Shown: positions 1 to 9,243 of the stretch, piece by piece
Position numbering within the stretch: position 1 is the first letter of the stretch
Layout of the letters: each line of letters opens with the position of its first letter
Source of the DNA: Candidatus Tepidiaquacellales bacterium UBA2330
Lineage (GTDB): Bacteria; Bacteroidota; Ignavibacteria; Tepidaquicellales; Tepidaquicellaceae
Reading direction: 5' to 3'
DNA length: 47,578 bases
Assembly: GCA_002344965.1 (NCBI GenBank)
Contig: DDUU01000028.1
Location: 1 to 47,578 of the forward strand
Translations under genes and position numbers: made by a program
Notes under the pieces: generated by a model
Told to the model about the DNA's origin: nothing
The model's input: the letters and a program-made list of their open reading frames with translations, nothing else
The model's database searches: none

Positions 1-246
1 TTTAATCCTAAAACTAAAATTAATTATGAGTTACTACAATCAAGTTATGTAATGCTTAAAATATTTAATATTCAGGGAAAGGAAATTGAAATTCTTATAA
101 ATCAAAGACAAAACTCAGGAAAATATGATATTGAATTTGACGGAAGCAATTTAAATTCAGGTGTTTATTTTTACCGAATTGTAGTTTCAAATTTAAATAA
201 TAACAAAACTTTTTACGAAACAAAATCTATGGTTTTATTAAAATAA
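1..246 (+). CDS. T9SS-secreted protein, C-terminal sorting domain only (5' end outside the window)
   Basis: The frame is open from base 1, so the gene is cut by the window edge; the ATG at 52 is an internal methionine. The visible 81 residues form a type A T9SS sorting domain. They begin with FNPKTKINY, pass through an IFNIQGKEIEIL strand and SGVYFYRI, and end in KSMVLLK just before the stop. In this family the domain directs export of a periplasmic precursor through the type IX secretion pore and is cleaved or anchored at the cell surface. The cargo domain is not visible, so its function is unknown. The DNA is very AT-rich, like the first half of the next gene, which starts about 20-77 bases downstream on the same strand. 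The two may form a tandem pair of secreted proteins. Confidence 0.85.
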   Translation, partial: FNPKTKINYELLQSSYVMLKIFNIQGKEIEILINQRQNSGKYDIEFDGSNLNSGVYFYRIVVSNLNNNKTFYETKSMVLLK

Positions 247-322
247 AAAATTCAATGAAAGTAAAATGTTCCACCAATTTGATTCACAAAATATATTAAA
301 AAACTTTAAAATTAAATCAAAT

Positions 323-3300
323 ATGAAAAAGATCAGCTTAGTAATTTTCGTTAGTTGCATTTGTTTTATTTCTTACTTTTTAGTTTTTACAGGATTTAAT
401 ACTAATTCAAATGGTCTGATTTCCGGATATTCAAATTCAATTACATCACCGCCTCCGGGAAGTTCAAAAAACTTTGTAAACTGTATTTTCAATGATGCAT
501 ATGAATCATGGAATCATCAGGCTTGGGTATTGAAATTTTTAGACAGATACAAGGATTCACTTCATTTTAATACAATACAATATTATAATTATCCTGAGGT
601 ATCAAACTACTATGGAACTTTTAATTTACCTATGACACAGTCTCAGATCACTCACAATATTGATCTTCTCGATAGTGTAGGAATTTTTGGTCTTAAAACA
701 TTTACCGCCAGACAAAACATTGAAAAATATTGTTATGGACAAAGGCTCATCTATGAAGTAAGTTCGGGTGGCAGTACAACAATAAATGACGGTTTCTGCT
801 ACCAGACTATAATGCCTGATACTTATACAACTGATTCCGGCAGGACAGTATTGCATGCTATCCCTTCACAGCAGCAAACTTCTGGCGGTTATTTATGTAA
901 GGATATTTATGAGAATCTGCAGCATACAGATCTGTATGATTTTGTGCAGCTCGATGGATTTACATGGCATTTAAAGCCCATGATGAGAATTCCTAAAAAT
1001 ATTTTTAGTAATACGGACACAACTAAAGTAGCAGCAGTTATAGTCAAAAATTATTCGGGTTCGACAATAGATTCTATTATTATTAGGATTAATAATTTCA
1101 AAGATGTGGATACTACATATAGTGGAAAATATTTAGATACATATTCTTTTTCACAACAGGATCTTTTAATTACTTCCGGTTCATCACAAACAGGATTAGG
1201 AGCAGGCAGGGATGGAGATTTCAGAGCATGGGTAAATAACTGTAAAGTAGATTTCGGAGTTTATTGGTTTGGAGAAGTTGAAGTTTGGTTTGATAAAATG
1301 ACTGTTGATGATGATAGAGCGAGGAGATTATTTGACCCTACAAGTTCAGAAATTCCGATCGATAGTTTAATTCGACAAGAAGCAAATGAATTAGGATCTC
1401 ATGCGGCAAATTTTTCATTTTTTGTGGACGAAGTCACTTATTCAAATAATCCATGTATAAATTATGTGGACAGTGTTTTAAAATCTGCAAATCCAAATGC
1501 AAAACTTCATACAGCAATAACTAATTATTTTCAGATCAGAGGATTCAAAAATAATGAAGTCGGTCAGAGAGTTTATTTTCAACAGACTAATTTAAATAGT
1601 TTTAATGCAGATGCGCATGTGATTGATTGGTATGTAAAGATTCCAAATAATTTCAATCACTATGATTCATTACTAAATCCTGGTTGGAAATGCGATAATT
1701 ATAATCAATATAATAACCAGCTTCAGTCAGTTGTATTTGGAGATAAAACTTCAATTTTATCAGAAAGTATTAACATTACAGAAAATGATCCTCCTTATTG
1801 GGGTTCATTGATCTATCAGGTGAATTTGTCAAGAAGTAAAAGAGATTTATATTCACCAAATTCAAAATTTATAATGCAGCCACAGATACATTCTAACATA
1901 TTTAAAGCTGACACTGCTCAATATTATGAGTACGGAAACCGTGAACCCACTAATGAAGAAATTCATGCTGAAACAATGGTATCGATAGCACATGGAGCAG
2001 AAGGACTTTGCTGGTTTTTGTATCCAAGTGTTAAGTCTTTATACAACTCAGGAACTTTAAAAAATTATTATCAGGGAGTGAGTGCAATCGATAATTCTTT
2101 TACTACTTATGTTTATAATTTTGGATTAACAAATTTATTGCAAGATGATCCTACGTTATCACCAAGATATTCAAATATGTATGGGCAGGATAAATGGAAT
2201 TTCGTTAAAAAAATGAATATTAAAATCGAACATTGGAAACCTACATTAGATGAAATCTCCTGGCAGGAAGGTTTTAGCATACATAGTGAAGGCTCAGATC
2301 ATAATTACATATCAGATATAAAAAGTATTTATCGGGATTCTCAATCTCCTTATGATTTCAATTCAAATAATGAAGATCAGACAAAATACTGGGAAATGGG
2401 ATTTTTTGAACCTGACTTTGATAATCCAAATGTAAGCATTAATGATAAGAGTAAATATTTCTTAATGGTTAACAGAAGATGTTTTCCTGAGATGAACTTT
2501 GATGGTGATATCAGAAAACTGAAAATCAAATTTAACTCAAACGATCTTGCAGGATTCAATAATTGGAAAATCATTGAATTAGATTCAAACAAAGTCATTT
2601 CTACTTTTGACAAAGATTCAAACTTATTCGTTGACATGGGCATCTTCCAGCCCGGCGAAGGAAAGCTCTACAAACTCGCACCCGTCATGCAGGAAGGCGG
2701 GACGCTGATTGCTGATGAATCCCTGAGCGGAGTTACTTTCAGCTGCAAGGGAGATGTGGATAATAACGGGAAGAACATTTCTATTTATGTTGGTACTAAT
2801 ATTAATTTTGCAGACGGCGTAAAATGGAACATTGACGGCGGAGAATTTAAAAGCGGACTTTATCCTGATTCGCCAAATGAGCTGAAGGTGAATATGAAAT
2901 CTCAGAGCGGAGCATACTGGAACGGAATTGACTTTACCGGCTGTGATATAGTGAATATTGCAAATACTGTTTTTGAGAATGTAAAACCAAGCGGAGCAGA
3001 AACTGTAAATCCTTCAGCACTGCAGTTTACAGATTGTTACGATCTGACAATATCAGGATGTAAGTTTAATTTTGCAAACTTAGACTCCGTAATCTGTATA
3101 AATATTAACTATCTTGAAAATGAAGAAGAGCATTCAATAATTTCAAATATATTATACAATGAGTTTAATACCGGAAGCAATAAATATTCTACTTTAATAT
3201 GCGCAGGATTTGCAGAGAGCGTAATACCTCTGATGATCAACGGCAATGATTTTAACTCAGCAAACGGTAATATTGCAATATTCCTTTCAAATGTATCTGC

Positions 3301-4984
3301 AGGCGTAATTAAAAATAATGAAATAAATAACTACAGCACAGGCATTAATATTATTTCATCTTTATCTTACGCTGACCTTTATAATAATGACATTACCGGA
3401 GACTCGGGTATCTCGGGAGCGAATATTTATGACGGTATAATTAATCTCGGACTTCAGGGTCAAGCGCAGACCGGCGGCTTTAATGAAATATCTTCCGGAG
3501 ATCCGAATGCTAATAATCTTTATTCCGGAGAAGGTTATTTTCTGATTAATCAGGGATTAAACACATTTAACATTAATAACAATTCTACAGCTTATCATTT
3601 GAGCGGAATGTTTCCTGATATTGATGACGCCTTTCCGGCAAGTTCTGAAAATTGTTTTAAGCTGAGTAATTCCGAATCCGATCCAAGAGAAAACGTAGAT
3701 TGTCTTGGAGCATTTTACGGCTCAAACTGCCAGGTAATATTTTCATTTGAGCCTACGATTTGCGCTATAGAGCAGAATGAAGAATATTTGATTGTTGATC
3801 TTGGTAATCAGGTCTATGATACAATTTATATAACCGGCGGCGGAAGCGGAGCCGGATTCAATGATAAAGTATCATCTTTAAACAATATTAATAATAAAGC
3901 GGATATATCTTCTTCAAAAGAGTTATATGATGATATCTGTCTTGAGATGCGTAAAAGGAATTACGAATTCGTTTATGATAAATGTATGGAAATGCTGACA
4001 AATTATGCTGACAGCCTGGAAAGCATAGACTGTTTATCAAAACTATATCTAAGCGCGCTTTCGCTTGACAATTCCGGAAATAAAATGACACAGCTAAAAA
4101 CATTCTTTGAGTCATTGATATTAAATAACGGCGAAAATAATCTGCTCATTAAAAAAACTTATTATCTTCTTCAAAAAACAAAAGTCTCACTTGGAGAATA
4201 TCAGTCGGCAATGTCGGGATTTCAGCAAATAATCAATCAAAATCCATTCAGCTATGAAGGACTGACGGCAGGCTGGGATTACTCAGCCGCAAGTCTGTTA
4301 GACAGTATTCACGGTTCGGGCGGAGGAAATAAAAGCAGAGAAACGGAAATGTCAGTAGAGTATATAGATGATCCTTTAGATTTACCTGTAAATAAATCTA
4401 AAAATAATGATGACAAGAATCTTTTTACAAAGGAAGATAAAGAATCAATCAAAGAAAATATAATAAAAACGTTTGAGACTTCAAGAGAAAAGGAATTTAA
4501 TAATATAAAACAGCTTCAGATAAAGATAGACCAGGGAAAAGCATCTGAAAAGGAAAGATCTGAATTCAGAACTAAGAAACTTCTGAGCGAAACCGTAAAA
4601 GCACGGAAGCCGCATAATGTGCAGGAGCATTTGAATTATGTAAGCAGTGATATCATGAAAATATTCAGGGCTGAATCAATCGGCGGTTATGGTGATTCGC
4701 CAAAAGAATTAATCCCGGCTGAATATCAATTGTCACAAAACTATCCAAACCCGTTTAACCCTGTAACTAAAATTAATTTCAGTCTGCCTAAGGAGAGCAA
4801 AGTAAAGCTGACAGTATATGACATTCTCGGAAGAGAAATTAAAAGATTAATCAGTAATGAATTCAGGACTGCCGGAGTGTACTCTTTGGAATTCAACGGT
4901 GCGGGATTATCGAGCGGAGTATATTTTTATAAACTGGAAGCGGGTGAGTTTTTTCAGACGAAGCGAATGGTGTTAATCAAATAA
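323..4984 (+). CDS. Large modular T9SS-secreted protein (possible barrel domain, beta-helix, TPR-like region, sorting domain)
   Basis: The frame opens with an ATG at 266, but the ATG at 323 (MKKISLVIFVSCICF) starts directly at a signal peptide and is preferred, giving about 1553 residues. Residues ~45-720 resemble a secreted TIM-barrel or glycoside-hydrolase-like fold: FFVDEVTY, later IHAETMVSIAHGAEGLCWF, then a beta-rich region. No specific activity can be assigned. Residues ~800-1140 are Asn/Gly-rich short strands typical of a right-handed parallel beta-helix. Residues ~1195-1325 look TPR-like and ~1335-1455 are a Lys/Glu-rich linker. Residues ~1463-1553 are a type A T9SS sorting domain (SQNYPNPFNP, SGVYFYKL, ending KRMVLIK). 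Expected location is the outer surface or secreted. Base composition jumps near 2630 while the frame stays open (see findings). A polysaccharide-active role is only a guess. Confidence 0.85.
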   Translation: MKKISLVIFVSCICFISYFLVFTGFNTNSNGLISGYSNSITSPPPGSSKNFVNCIFNDAYESWNHQAWVLKFLDRYKDSLHFNTIQYYNYPEVSNYYGTFNLPMTQSQITHNIDLLDSVGIFGLKTFTARQNIEKYCYGQRLIYEVSSGGSTTINDGFCYQTIMPDTYTTDSGRTVLHAIPSQQQTSGGYLCKDIYENLQHTDLYDFVQLDGFTWHLKPMMRIPKNIFSNTDTTKVAAVIVKNYSGSTIDSIIIRINNFKDVDTTYSGKYLDTYSFSQQDLLITSGSSQTGLGAGRDGDFRAWVNNCKVDFGVYWFGEVEVWFDKMTVDDDRARRLFDPTSSEIPIDSLIRQEANELGSHAANFSFFVDEVTYSNNPCINYVDSVLKSANPNAKLHTAITNYFQIRGFKNNEVGQRVYFQQTNLNSFNADAHVIDWYVKIPNNFNHYDSLLNPGWKCDNYNQYNNQLQSVVFGDKTSILSESINITENDPPYWGSLIYQVNLSRSKRDLYSPNSKFIMQPQIHSNIFKADTAQYYEYGNREPTNEEIHAETMVSIAHGAEGLCWFLYPSVKSLYNSGTLKNYYQGVSAIDNSFTTYVYNFGLTNLLQDDPTLSPRYSNMYGQDKWNFVKKMNIKIEHWKPTLDEISWQEGFSIHSEGSDHNYISDIKSIYRDSQSPYDFNSNNEDQTKYWEMGFFEPDFDNPNVSINDKSKYFLMVNRRCFPEMNFDGDIRKLKIKFNSNDLAGFNNWKIIELDSNKVISTFDKDSNLFVDMGIFQPGEGKLYKLAPVMQEGGTLIADESLSGVTFSCKGDVDNNGKNISIYVGTNINFADGVKWNIDGGEFKSGLYPDSPNELKVNMKSQSGAYWNGIDFTGCDIVNIANTVFENVKPSGAETVNPSALQFTDCYDLTISGCKFNFANLDSVICININYLENEEEHSIISNILYNEFNTGSNKYSTLICAGFAESVIPLMINGNDFNSANGNIAIFLSNVSAGVIKNNEINNYSTGINIISSLSYADLYNNDITGDSGISGANIYDGIINLGLQGQAQTGGFNEISSGDPNANNLYSGEGYFLINQGLNTFNINNNSTAYHLSGMFPDIDDAFPASSENCFKLSNSESDPRENVDCLGAFYGSNCQVIFSFEPTICAIEQNEEYLIVDLGNQVYDTIYITGGGSGAGFNDKVSSLNNINNKADISSSKELYDDICLEMRKRNYEFVYDKCMEMLTNYADSLESIDCLSKLYLSALSLDNSGNKMTQLKTFFESLILNNGENNLLIKKTYYLLQKTKVSLGEYQSAMSGFQQIINQNPFSYEGLTAGWDYSAASLLDSIHGSGGGNKSRETEMSVEYIDDPLDLPVNKSKNNDDKNLFTKEDKESIKENIIKTFETSREKEFNNIKQLQIKIDQGKASEKERSEFRTKKLLSETVKARKPHNVQEHLNYVSSDIMKIFRAESIGGYGDSPKELIPAEYQLSQNYPNPFNPVTKINFSLPKESKVKLTVYDILGREIKRLISNEFRTAGVYSLEFNGAGLSSGVYFYKLEAGEFFQTKRMVLIK

Positions 4985-5062
4985 GGTTATTCATTATAAC
5001 TTTAAAAATTGACTGTAAAGACATTCGCGTTTTATATAATTTTTATTTGCCGGTCAGCAATT

Positions 5063-5080
5063 AAAGCATAACGCTTTTTT
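5063..5080 (+). terminator. Weak possible terminator hairpin after the T9SS gene
   Basis: A 5-bp stem (AAAGC / GCTTT) with a five-base loop is followed by a short T run. It lies about 80 bases after the stop of the large T9SS gene, in the 202-base gap before the reductase. The stem is short, so this is a tentative call. Confidence 0.25.
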
Positions 5081-5186
5081 ATAAAATATCTGACTGTGAA
5101 TTCAAAATAAATAATAATACGATCACGGACAAATATTAAAAATATTATGCAGCGAATCAAATCAACTATTCCATTACATTAAGTTA

Positions 5187-5903
5187 TTGAAAGAATACAA
5201 AATTAAAATAACCGGCAAAGAGTTAATTTGTGAAAATACTTTATTATTTACTTTTGAAAGAACCGGAACAGGTTATAAATTTTTGCCGGGTCAATACGCT
5301 TATTTTACTCTGCCTGAAAAATCAAACGCATTAAAAACTGACGCAAAAGGAAATACCCGTCCGTTCTCATTCGCAGGTTCGCCGGATAAAAAAGAACTTC
5401 TGATTGCTGTAAGAAAAAACAAATCCGCATTTATAAAAAATTTACTGAAATTAAAGCCGGGTACTGATTTGTATATAAGCAGACCGTTCGGGAATAATAT
5501 ACTTGCGGATAATTCTGAAAAAATATTCATCGCAGGAGGTATCGGAATTACGCCGGTAAGAAGCATTCTGGAATATGTTTATGATAATAATCTGAATGAA
5601 AAAATTACTCTGTTCTATTTTAATAAGTCCTGTCTTCAGACTGCATTCCTTTCAGATCTGGAAATGTGGTCGGAGAATATTTCCGGTTTTAAATTTATTC
5701 CGGTGATTGAAGATAAAGATGACATGGAATGGAATTATGAATACGGATTATTCAGCGCTGATTTAATCAAAAAATATACAGGTGATACTGAAGGTAAAAA
5801 ATTTTATTTATTCGGTTCTGACAGAATGAATGAGTTTGTAAAGGAAACAATTCTTAACGAAGGCGTAAAGCCGGAAAATATAATTACCGAATCCTCAGAA
5901 TAA
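5187..5903 (+). CDS. FAD/NAD(P)H-binding oxidoreductase (ferredoxin-NADP reductase-like)
   Basis: This 238-residue protein has the two-domain layout of the ferredoxin-NADP(+) reductase superfamily. The N-terminal flavin-binding barrel carries FLPGQYAYF and RPFSF (residues 58-62, the R-x-[YF]-[ST] flavin motif). The C-terminal nucleotide-binding domain carries GGIGITP (117-123). There is no attached 2Fe-2S ferredoxin domain, so it would act with a separate electron partner, passing electrons between NAD(P)H and a flavin or iron-sulfur acceptor. It lacks the usual CGP-type cysteine motif near the C-terminus, where YLFGSDRM is found instead. The start is TTG at 5187 with no clear ribosome-binding site. 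It stands alone on the plus strand and converges with the DUF192 gene. The physiological partner cannot be deduced. Confidence 0.82.
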   Translation: MKEYKIKITGKELICENTLLFTFERTGTGYKFLPGQYAYFTLPEKSNALKTDAKGNTRPFSFAGSPDKKELLIAVRKNKSAFIKNLLKLKPGTDLYISRPFGNNILADNSEKIFIAGGIGITPVRSILEYVYDNNLNEKITLFYFNKSCLQTAFLSDLEMWSENISGFKFIPVIEDKDDMEWNYEYGLFSADLIKKYTGDTEGKKFYLFGSDRMNEFVKETILNEGVKPENIITESSE

Positions 5904-5966
5904 CAATAAATACAATTCAGTCTGAAGAAATCTCTCTTTGCAAAAAAATTTATCTGAATTTTATTT

Positions 5967-6551
5967 TCAGAATTTTTCAAACTTTATTTTATCGCCTTCT
6001 TTAATTTTATATCTGTCAGAAAATCCGCCGGCGACTTCGACTACATAAATTGCAGGTCTGTCAGAAGGCAGTGAAATTTCAGAAAAGGGAACGGTATTCT
6101 TAAAGATCTTTACAATTTTAAAATCCGAATTCACATACATTATATCTAGAGGTATGATAGTATTTTTCATCCAGAAGGACTGCATTTCCTCCCTGTCAAA
6201 AATAAACAGCATTCCTTTTTCGTCATCCATGGATTTTCTGTACATCAGGCCCTGTGTACGCTCAGAGTCGTCTAATGCCAGTTCTATGTCAATTTTTTTA
6301 ATTACGGAGTTTTTTCCGTCTGCGCTGATGAACTCAAGCTCACCTTCTTTCTTAAACTGAGGTTCCGGAACATTTTTAATCCTCTCCTGCGGATCTTTAA
6401 ATACAGGTGGTTTTACCGATTCTTCCCTGATTAAAAGATCATAAAAAAAATAACCGGCAATGATGAGTATAACCGCAAATAAAATATACTTCGATATTCC
6501 GGCGTCTGAAGATTTTTTATGCGGAATTTTTTCTTTTCTGTTTTTAGACAA
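5967..6551 (-). CDS. DUF192 family protein, membrane-anchored
   Basis: The 194 residues begin with a basic stretch and one transmembrane helix (about residues 20-41, YILFAVILIIAGYFFYDLL). A DUF192 domain follows, about residues 75-190, with the recognisable RTQGLMYRKSM, GMLFIFD, FWMKNTIIPLDIMYV and VVEVAGG segments. DUF192 proteins are small, widespread extracytoplasmic beta proteins of unknown biochemical role, so function is left open. The start is TTG at 6551; no ATG lies before the conserved domain. It is the last gene of a tightly spaced minus-strand run, 8 bases after the aminotransferase stop. Confidence 0.85.
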   Translation of the reverse strand: MSKNRKEKIPHKKSSDAGISKYILFAVILIIAGYFFYDLLIREESVKPPVFKDPQERIKNVPEPQFKKEGELEFISADGKNSVIKKIDIELALDDSERTQGLMYRKSMDDEKGMLFIFDREEMQSFWMKNTIIPLDIMYVNSDFKIVKIFKNTVPFSEISLPSDRPAIYVVEVAGGFSDRYKIKEGDKIKFEKF

Positions 6552-6559
6552 TCGCTTAT

Positions 6560-7630
6560 TTAATGTTTGGCTTTTTTAAGGTATTCTTTAATAGAATCTA
6601 TCAGATAATAATTCTGATCACGAGTGCCGAGAGTAATTCTTGTTTCGGTTTTAAAAGCTTCTTCATCAAGAAATTTAATCAGCAGATTTCTTTCTTTTAA
6701 AAACTTATCCAGACCTTTTCTTATTCCCGCAGGCATATCGACCAGCATAAAATTCGCAAATGATTTATAAGGGGTAAAGCCCTTCATCTTTTTGAATTCA
6801 CTGTAAAAATATTCCTTGTCTTCCTGCATCATTCCGGTAACTTTTTCATAATACTTATGATCATCGTAAGCTATCAGCGAAAGATTTTCCGATACAAGGT
6901 TATATCCGAGATATCTTGTCGTGTAACCTTTAAGCTCTTCAAGATTATTACCGGCAAAGCTGAATCCCATTCTTGTCCCTGCGAGTGCGAAATATTTTGA
7001 GAAAGTTCTGCAGATAATAAGATTTGGAAATTCATCAATGTAAGGTTTTACATAACTGTTATCTTTAGAGCCGAAACCCCAGTATGCTTCATCTATCATG
7101 ACAATTGCGCCTCTGCACACATCAAGAAATTTTCCCAGATCTTCCCCGGAGATCATATTACCGGTAGGATTATTAGGCGAAGCAATAATTACTATCCTGG
7201 GTTTTTCCCTGTCATATATTTTTATCATTTTATCAAGGTCATACAGATATGAATCAATCTTTCCGATCTTTCCTTTTTTCATCGGGTACTCTACATTAAA
7301 TCCGCCGACTTCATAAGCGACTTTTTTATAATACCACCAAGCTTCTTTCGGGATCAGAACTTTCTCTCCCCGGGACAGATATCTGTGAATAAGCTGTTTA
7401 AGAATATCTTCGCTTCCGTAAGATATTATGATCTGATTTTCCTTAAAACCAAAATCCTTCGCAATCCTTTCTGATAATTTTGATTTAACCCCGCGGGAAA
7501 AATCGCGGGAATACCATGCAAGCTCTTCAATACCTACAGTCTTAAGATATTCAAAACATTTCGGAGAAGGTCCGTATTGTGATTCATTTCTGTCGAGATA
7601 CTGAATAGTTTTATACTTTAGATTATTCAT
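6560..7630 (-). CDS. PLP-dependent class I/II aminotransferase, HisC-like
   Basis: The 356-residue length and motif order fit histidinol-phosphate aminotransferase-like fold type I enzymes. SPNNPTG (151-157) is the substrate/PLP loop, D180 and Y183 in IDEAYWGF contact the cofactor, K212 in RTFSKYFALAG should form the Schiff base, and R220 in TRMGF binds phosphate. Family members transfer an amino group from glutamate to a keto substrate. HisC-type enzymes act in histidine biosynthesis, but relatives act on aromatic and other substrates, and no other his genes are in the window. It therefore could be a paralogue with another substrate. It follows the enoyl-CoA hydratase gene by 17 bases and precedes DUF192 by 8, so co-transcription is likely. 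Confidence 0.85.
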   Translation of the reverse strand: MNNLKYKTIQYLDRNESQYGPSPKCFEYLKTVGIEELAWYSRDFSRGVKSKLSERIAKDFGFKENQIIISYGSEDILKQLIHRYLSRGEKVLIPKEAWWYYKKVAYEVGGFNVEYPMKKGKIGKIDSYLYDLDKMIKIYDREKPRIVIIASPNNPTGNMISGEDLGKFLDVCRGAIVMIDEAYWGFGSKDNSYVKPYIDEFPNLIICRTFSKYFALAGTRMGFSFAGNNLEELKGYTTRYLGYNLVSENLSLIAYDDHKYYEKVTGMMQEDKEYFYSEFKKMKGFTPYKSFANFMLVDMPAGIRKGLDKFLKERNLLIKFLDEEAFKTETRITLGTRDQNYYLIDSIKEYLKKAKH

Positions 7631-7647
7631 ATTAAATTTTATTAAAA

Positions 7648-8418
7648 TTACTTTTTAATTTTTGTAAGGAAATTTTTTACGCCGTTTCTGCACTCCTCAG
7701 TCATTCTTGTAATTGCATTCATATCAACTGCATAATCCAGCGCAGGTCCGAAGCCCATTGATGATACATTCTTAAACATTTCCTTTGTAAGACATATCGA
7801 ACTTGCCGGAAGCTTATTGAATTCCCCGCAGAGATTCATTACAGTGCTTTCAAGTTCAGCGCCATCAGTTACATAATTCACAAACCCGATGCGCTTTGCT
7901 TCCTCACCGTTTATAAATTTAGATGTAAGCAGAAGATCTTTTGCATGGGATTCAGTTACTCTTTTTAAAAGAAATATCATTACTATTGCCGGTATGAATC
8001 CAATCCTGACTTCCGTATATCCGAACTGCGATTCCTTATCTGCAACAATAATATCACAGGCGCTTGCAATCCCGCAGCCGCCTGCAAGCGCATAACCTTC
8101 CACCATTGCGATTACAGGTTTTTTACAGTTATAAATGGTGAGCAACAGATCGCGGAATTTCTGCGAGTCGGCTTTATTTTCCAGAATGTCATACTCGGAA
8201 ATTTTCTGAAGATAATCCAAATATAAACCCGAACAGAAATTACCGGCGGCTCCTGTTAATATAACGCTTTTCGTTTCTTTGTCATCTGAAATTTTTCGGA
8301 ATGTTTCGGTCAGCTCGGATATCATTTCCTCGTCCAGGGAATTTCTTTTCTCCGGACGGTTCATTATGATTTTTTTCGTCTGATCTTTTTCCTCTATTAT
8401 AATTGTATTCAGTTTCAT
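7648..8418 (-). CDS. Enoyl-CoA hydratase/isomerase family protein
   Basis: The 256 residues match the crotonase fold throughout: an N-terminal strand with MNRPEKRNSLDEEM, the oxyanion-hole segment GNFCSGLYLDYL, and the second conserved block MVEGYALAGGCGIASACDIIVADKESQFGYTE in its usual place. Crotonases act on CoA thioesters, for example hydration of enoyl-CoA in fatty-acid or amino-acid degradation, or isomerisation. The glutamate normally used for hydration in the GGG(C/H)E-type segment is not obvious here (GGCGIASA), so the exact reaction is uncertain. ATG start. It lies 6 bases after the ABC ATPase stop within the minus-strand operon. A beta-oxidation role is not supported by neighbours. 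Confidence 0.85.
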   Translation of the reverse strand: MKLNTIIIEEKDQTKKIIMNRPEKRNSLDEEMISELTETFRKISDDKETKSVILTGAAGNFCSGLYLDYLQKISEYDILENKADSQKFRDLLLTIYNCKKPVIAMVEGYALAGGCGIASACDIIVADKESQFGYTEVRIGFIPAIVMIFLLKRVTESHAKDLLLTSKFINGEEAKRIGFVNYVTDGAELESTVMNLCGEFNKLPASSICLTKEMFKNVSSMGFGPALDYAVDMNAITRMTEECRNGVKNFLTKIKK

Positions 8419-8424
8419 ATTAAT

Positions 8425-9243
8425 TCAGTTTGGCAGGTAATTTATAAAAAAATTTTTCTCATAATTTAATATCTTTGAATCTATAAAAAAATGTTCTTTG
8501 ATCATTTCTTCTGTAATTACGTCCTTTGTATCCGTTATCTTCACAATCTCGCCCTGTCTGAGGAGTATTGATCTGTTGGAATATTTCAAAGCAAGATTCA
8601 GGTCATGGATTACCGTAATAACGGTAAGATTATTTTCATTCAGCTTCTTTAATAAATTCATAATCTCAATCTGATGATTTATGTCAAGATATGTCAGGGG
8701 TTCATCAGCAATCAGCAGTTTACCTCTCATATCATCTTCCGTACCGAGCTGGACAAGTGATAAAGTAAGCAGCGCTTTTTGTCTCTGACCTCCGGAAAGT
8801 TCGTTCATTTTTTTATTCAGCAGATTTTCTATTCCTGTGATCTTTACGCTTTCCATTACTATATCCCGGTCAGCAATGCTGTATCTGAAATCCGTGAAAT
8901 TTTTATACGGATACCGTCCGAGTAAAAGAAAATCCTTAACGTCAGAGTCAAAATGCATAAATTCATTTGACTGCGGAAGATAAGAGATCAGACCGGCTAA
9001 TTCTTTTTTGCCGTAAGATAAAATATTTTTTCCCCGGAAAACTATGCTTCCCGAGTCAGGTAAATTAATCCCTGCAATTAATCTTATGAGCGTTGATTTA
9101 CCCGAACCGTTTTTGCCGATGACGGCGGTAAAATCACCTTCGGAAATTTCCGCGCTGATATTTTTTAAACAAAAAGAACCTGAAGTAATTTTATCATTAC
9201 CGTATGAATAATTAAGTCCGCTCATTTTTAGAAAATCAGTCAT
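8425..9243 (-). CDS. ABC transporter ATP-binding protein, FepC/BtuD-like
   Basis: The 272 residues contain a full ABC ATPase: Walker A GKNGSGKST near residue 42, Q-loop SYLPQSNEF, signature LSGGQRQKAL, Walker B LLIADEPLTYLD, and H-loop VIHDLNLAL. The D-loop region and the LPQS/HDLN pattern are closest to importers of iron-siderophores, haem or cobalamin. The ATPase would power a BtuCD-type permease, but no permease or binding-protein gene is in the window, so it is an orphan here. Its ATG overlaps the stop of the upstream SixA-like gene by four bases (ATGA), implying translational coupling. The substrate cannot be assigned. Confidence 0.85.
   Translation of the reverse strand: MTDFLKMSGLNYSYGNDKITSGSFCLKNISAEISEGDFTAVIGKNGSGKSTLIRLIAGINLPDSGSIVFRGKNILSYGKKELAGLISYLPQSNEFMHFDSDVKDFLLLGRYPYKNFTDFRYSIADRDIVMESVKITGIENLLNKKMNELSGGQRQKALLTLSLVQLGTEDDMRGKLLIADEPLTYLDINHQIEIMNLLKKLNENNLTVITVIHDLNLALKYSNRSILLRQGEIVKITDTKDVITEEMIKEHFFIDSKILNYEKNFFINYLPN

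Noticed and set aside
2620..2700. Possible frameshift or assembly join at the GC jump in the large T9SS gene
   Set aside because: The reading frame continues without interruption and the residues on both sides are plausible protein, so a true module boundary is more likely; an assembly join cannot be excluded from sequence alone.
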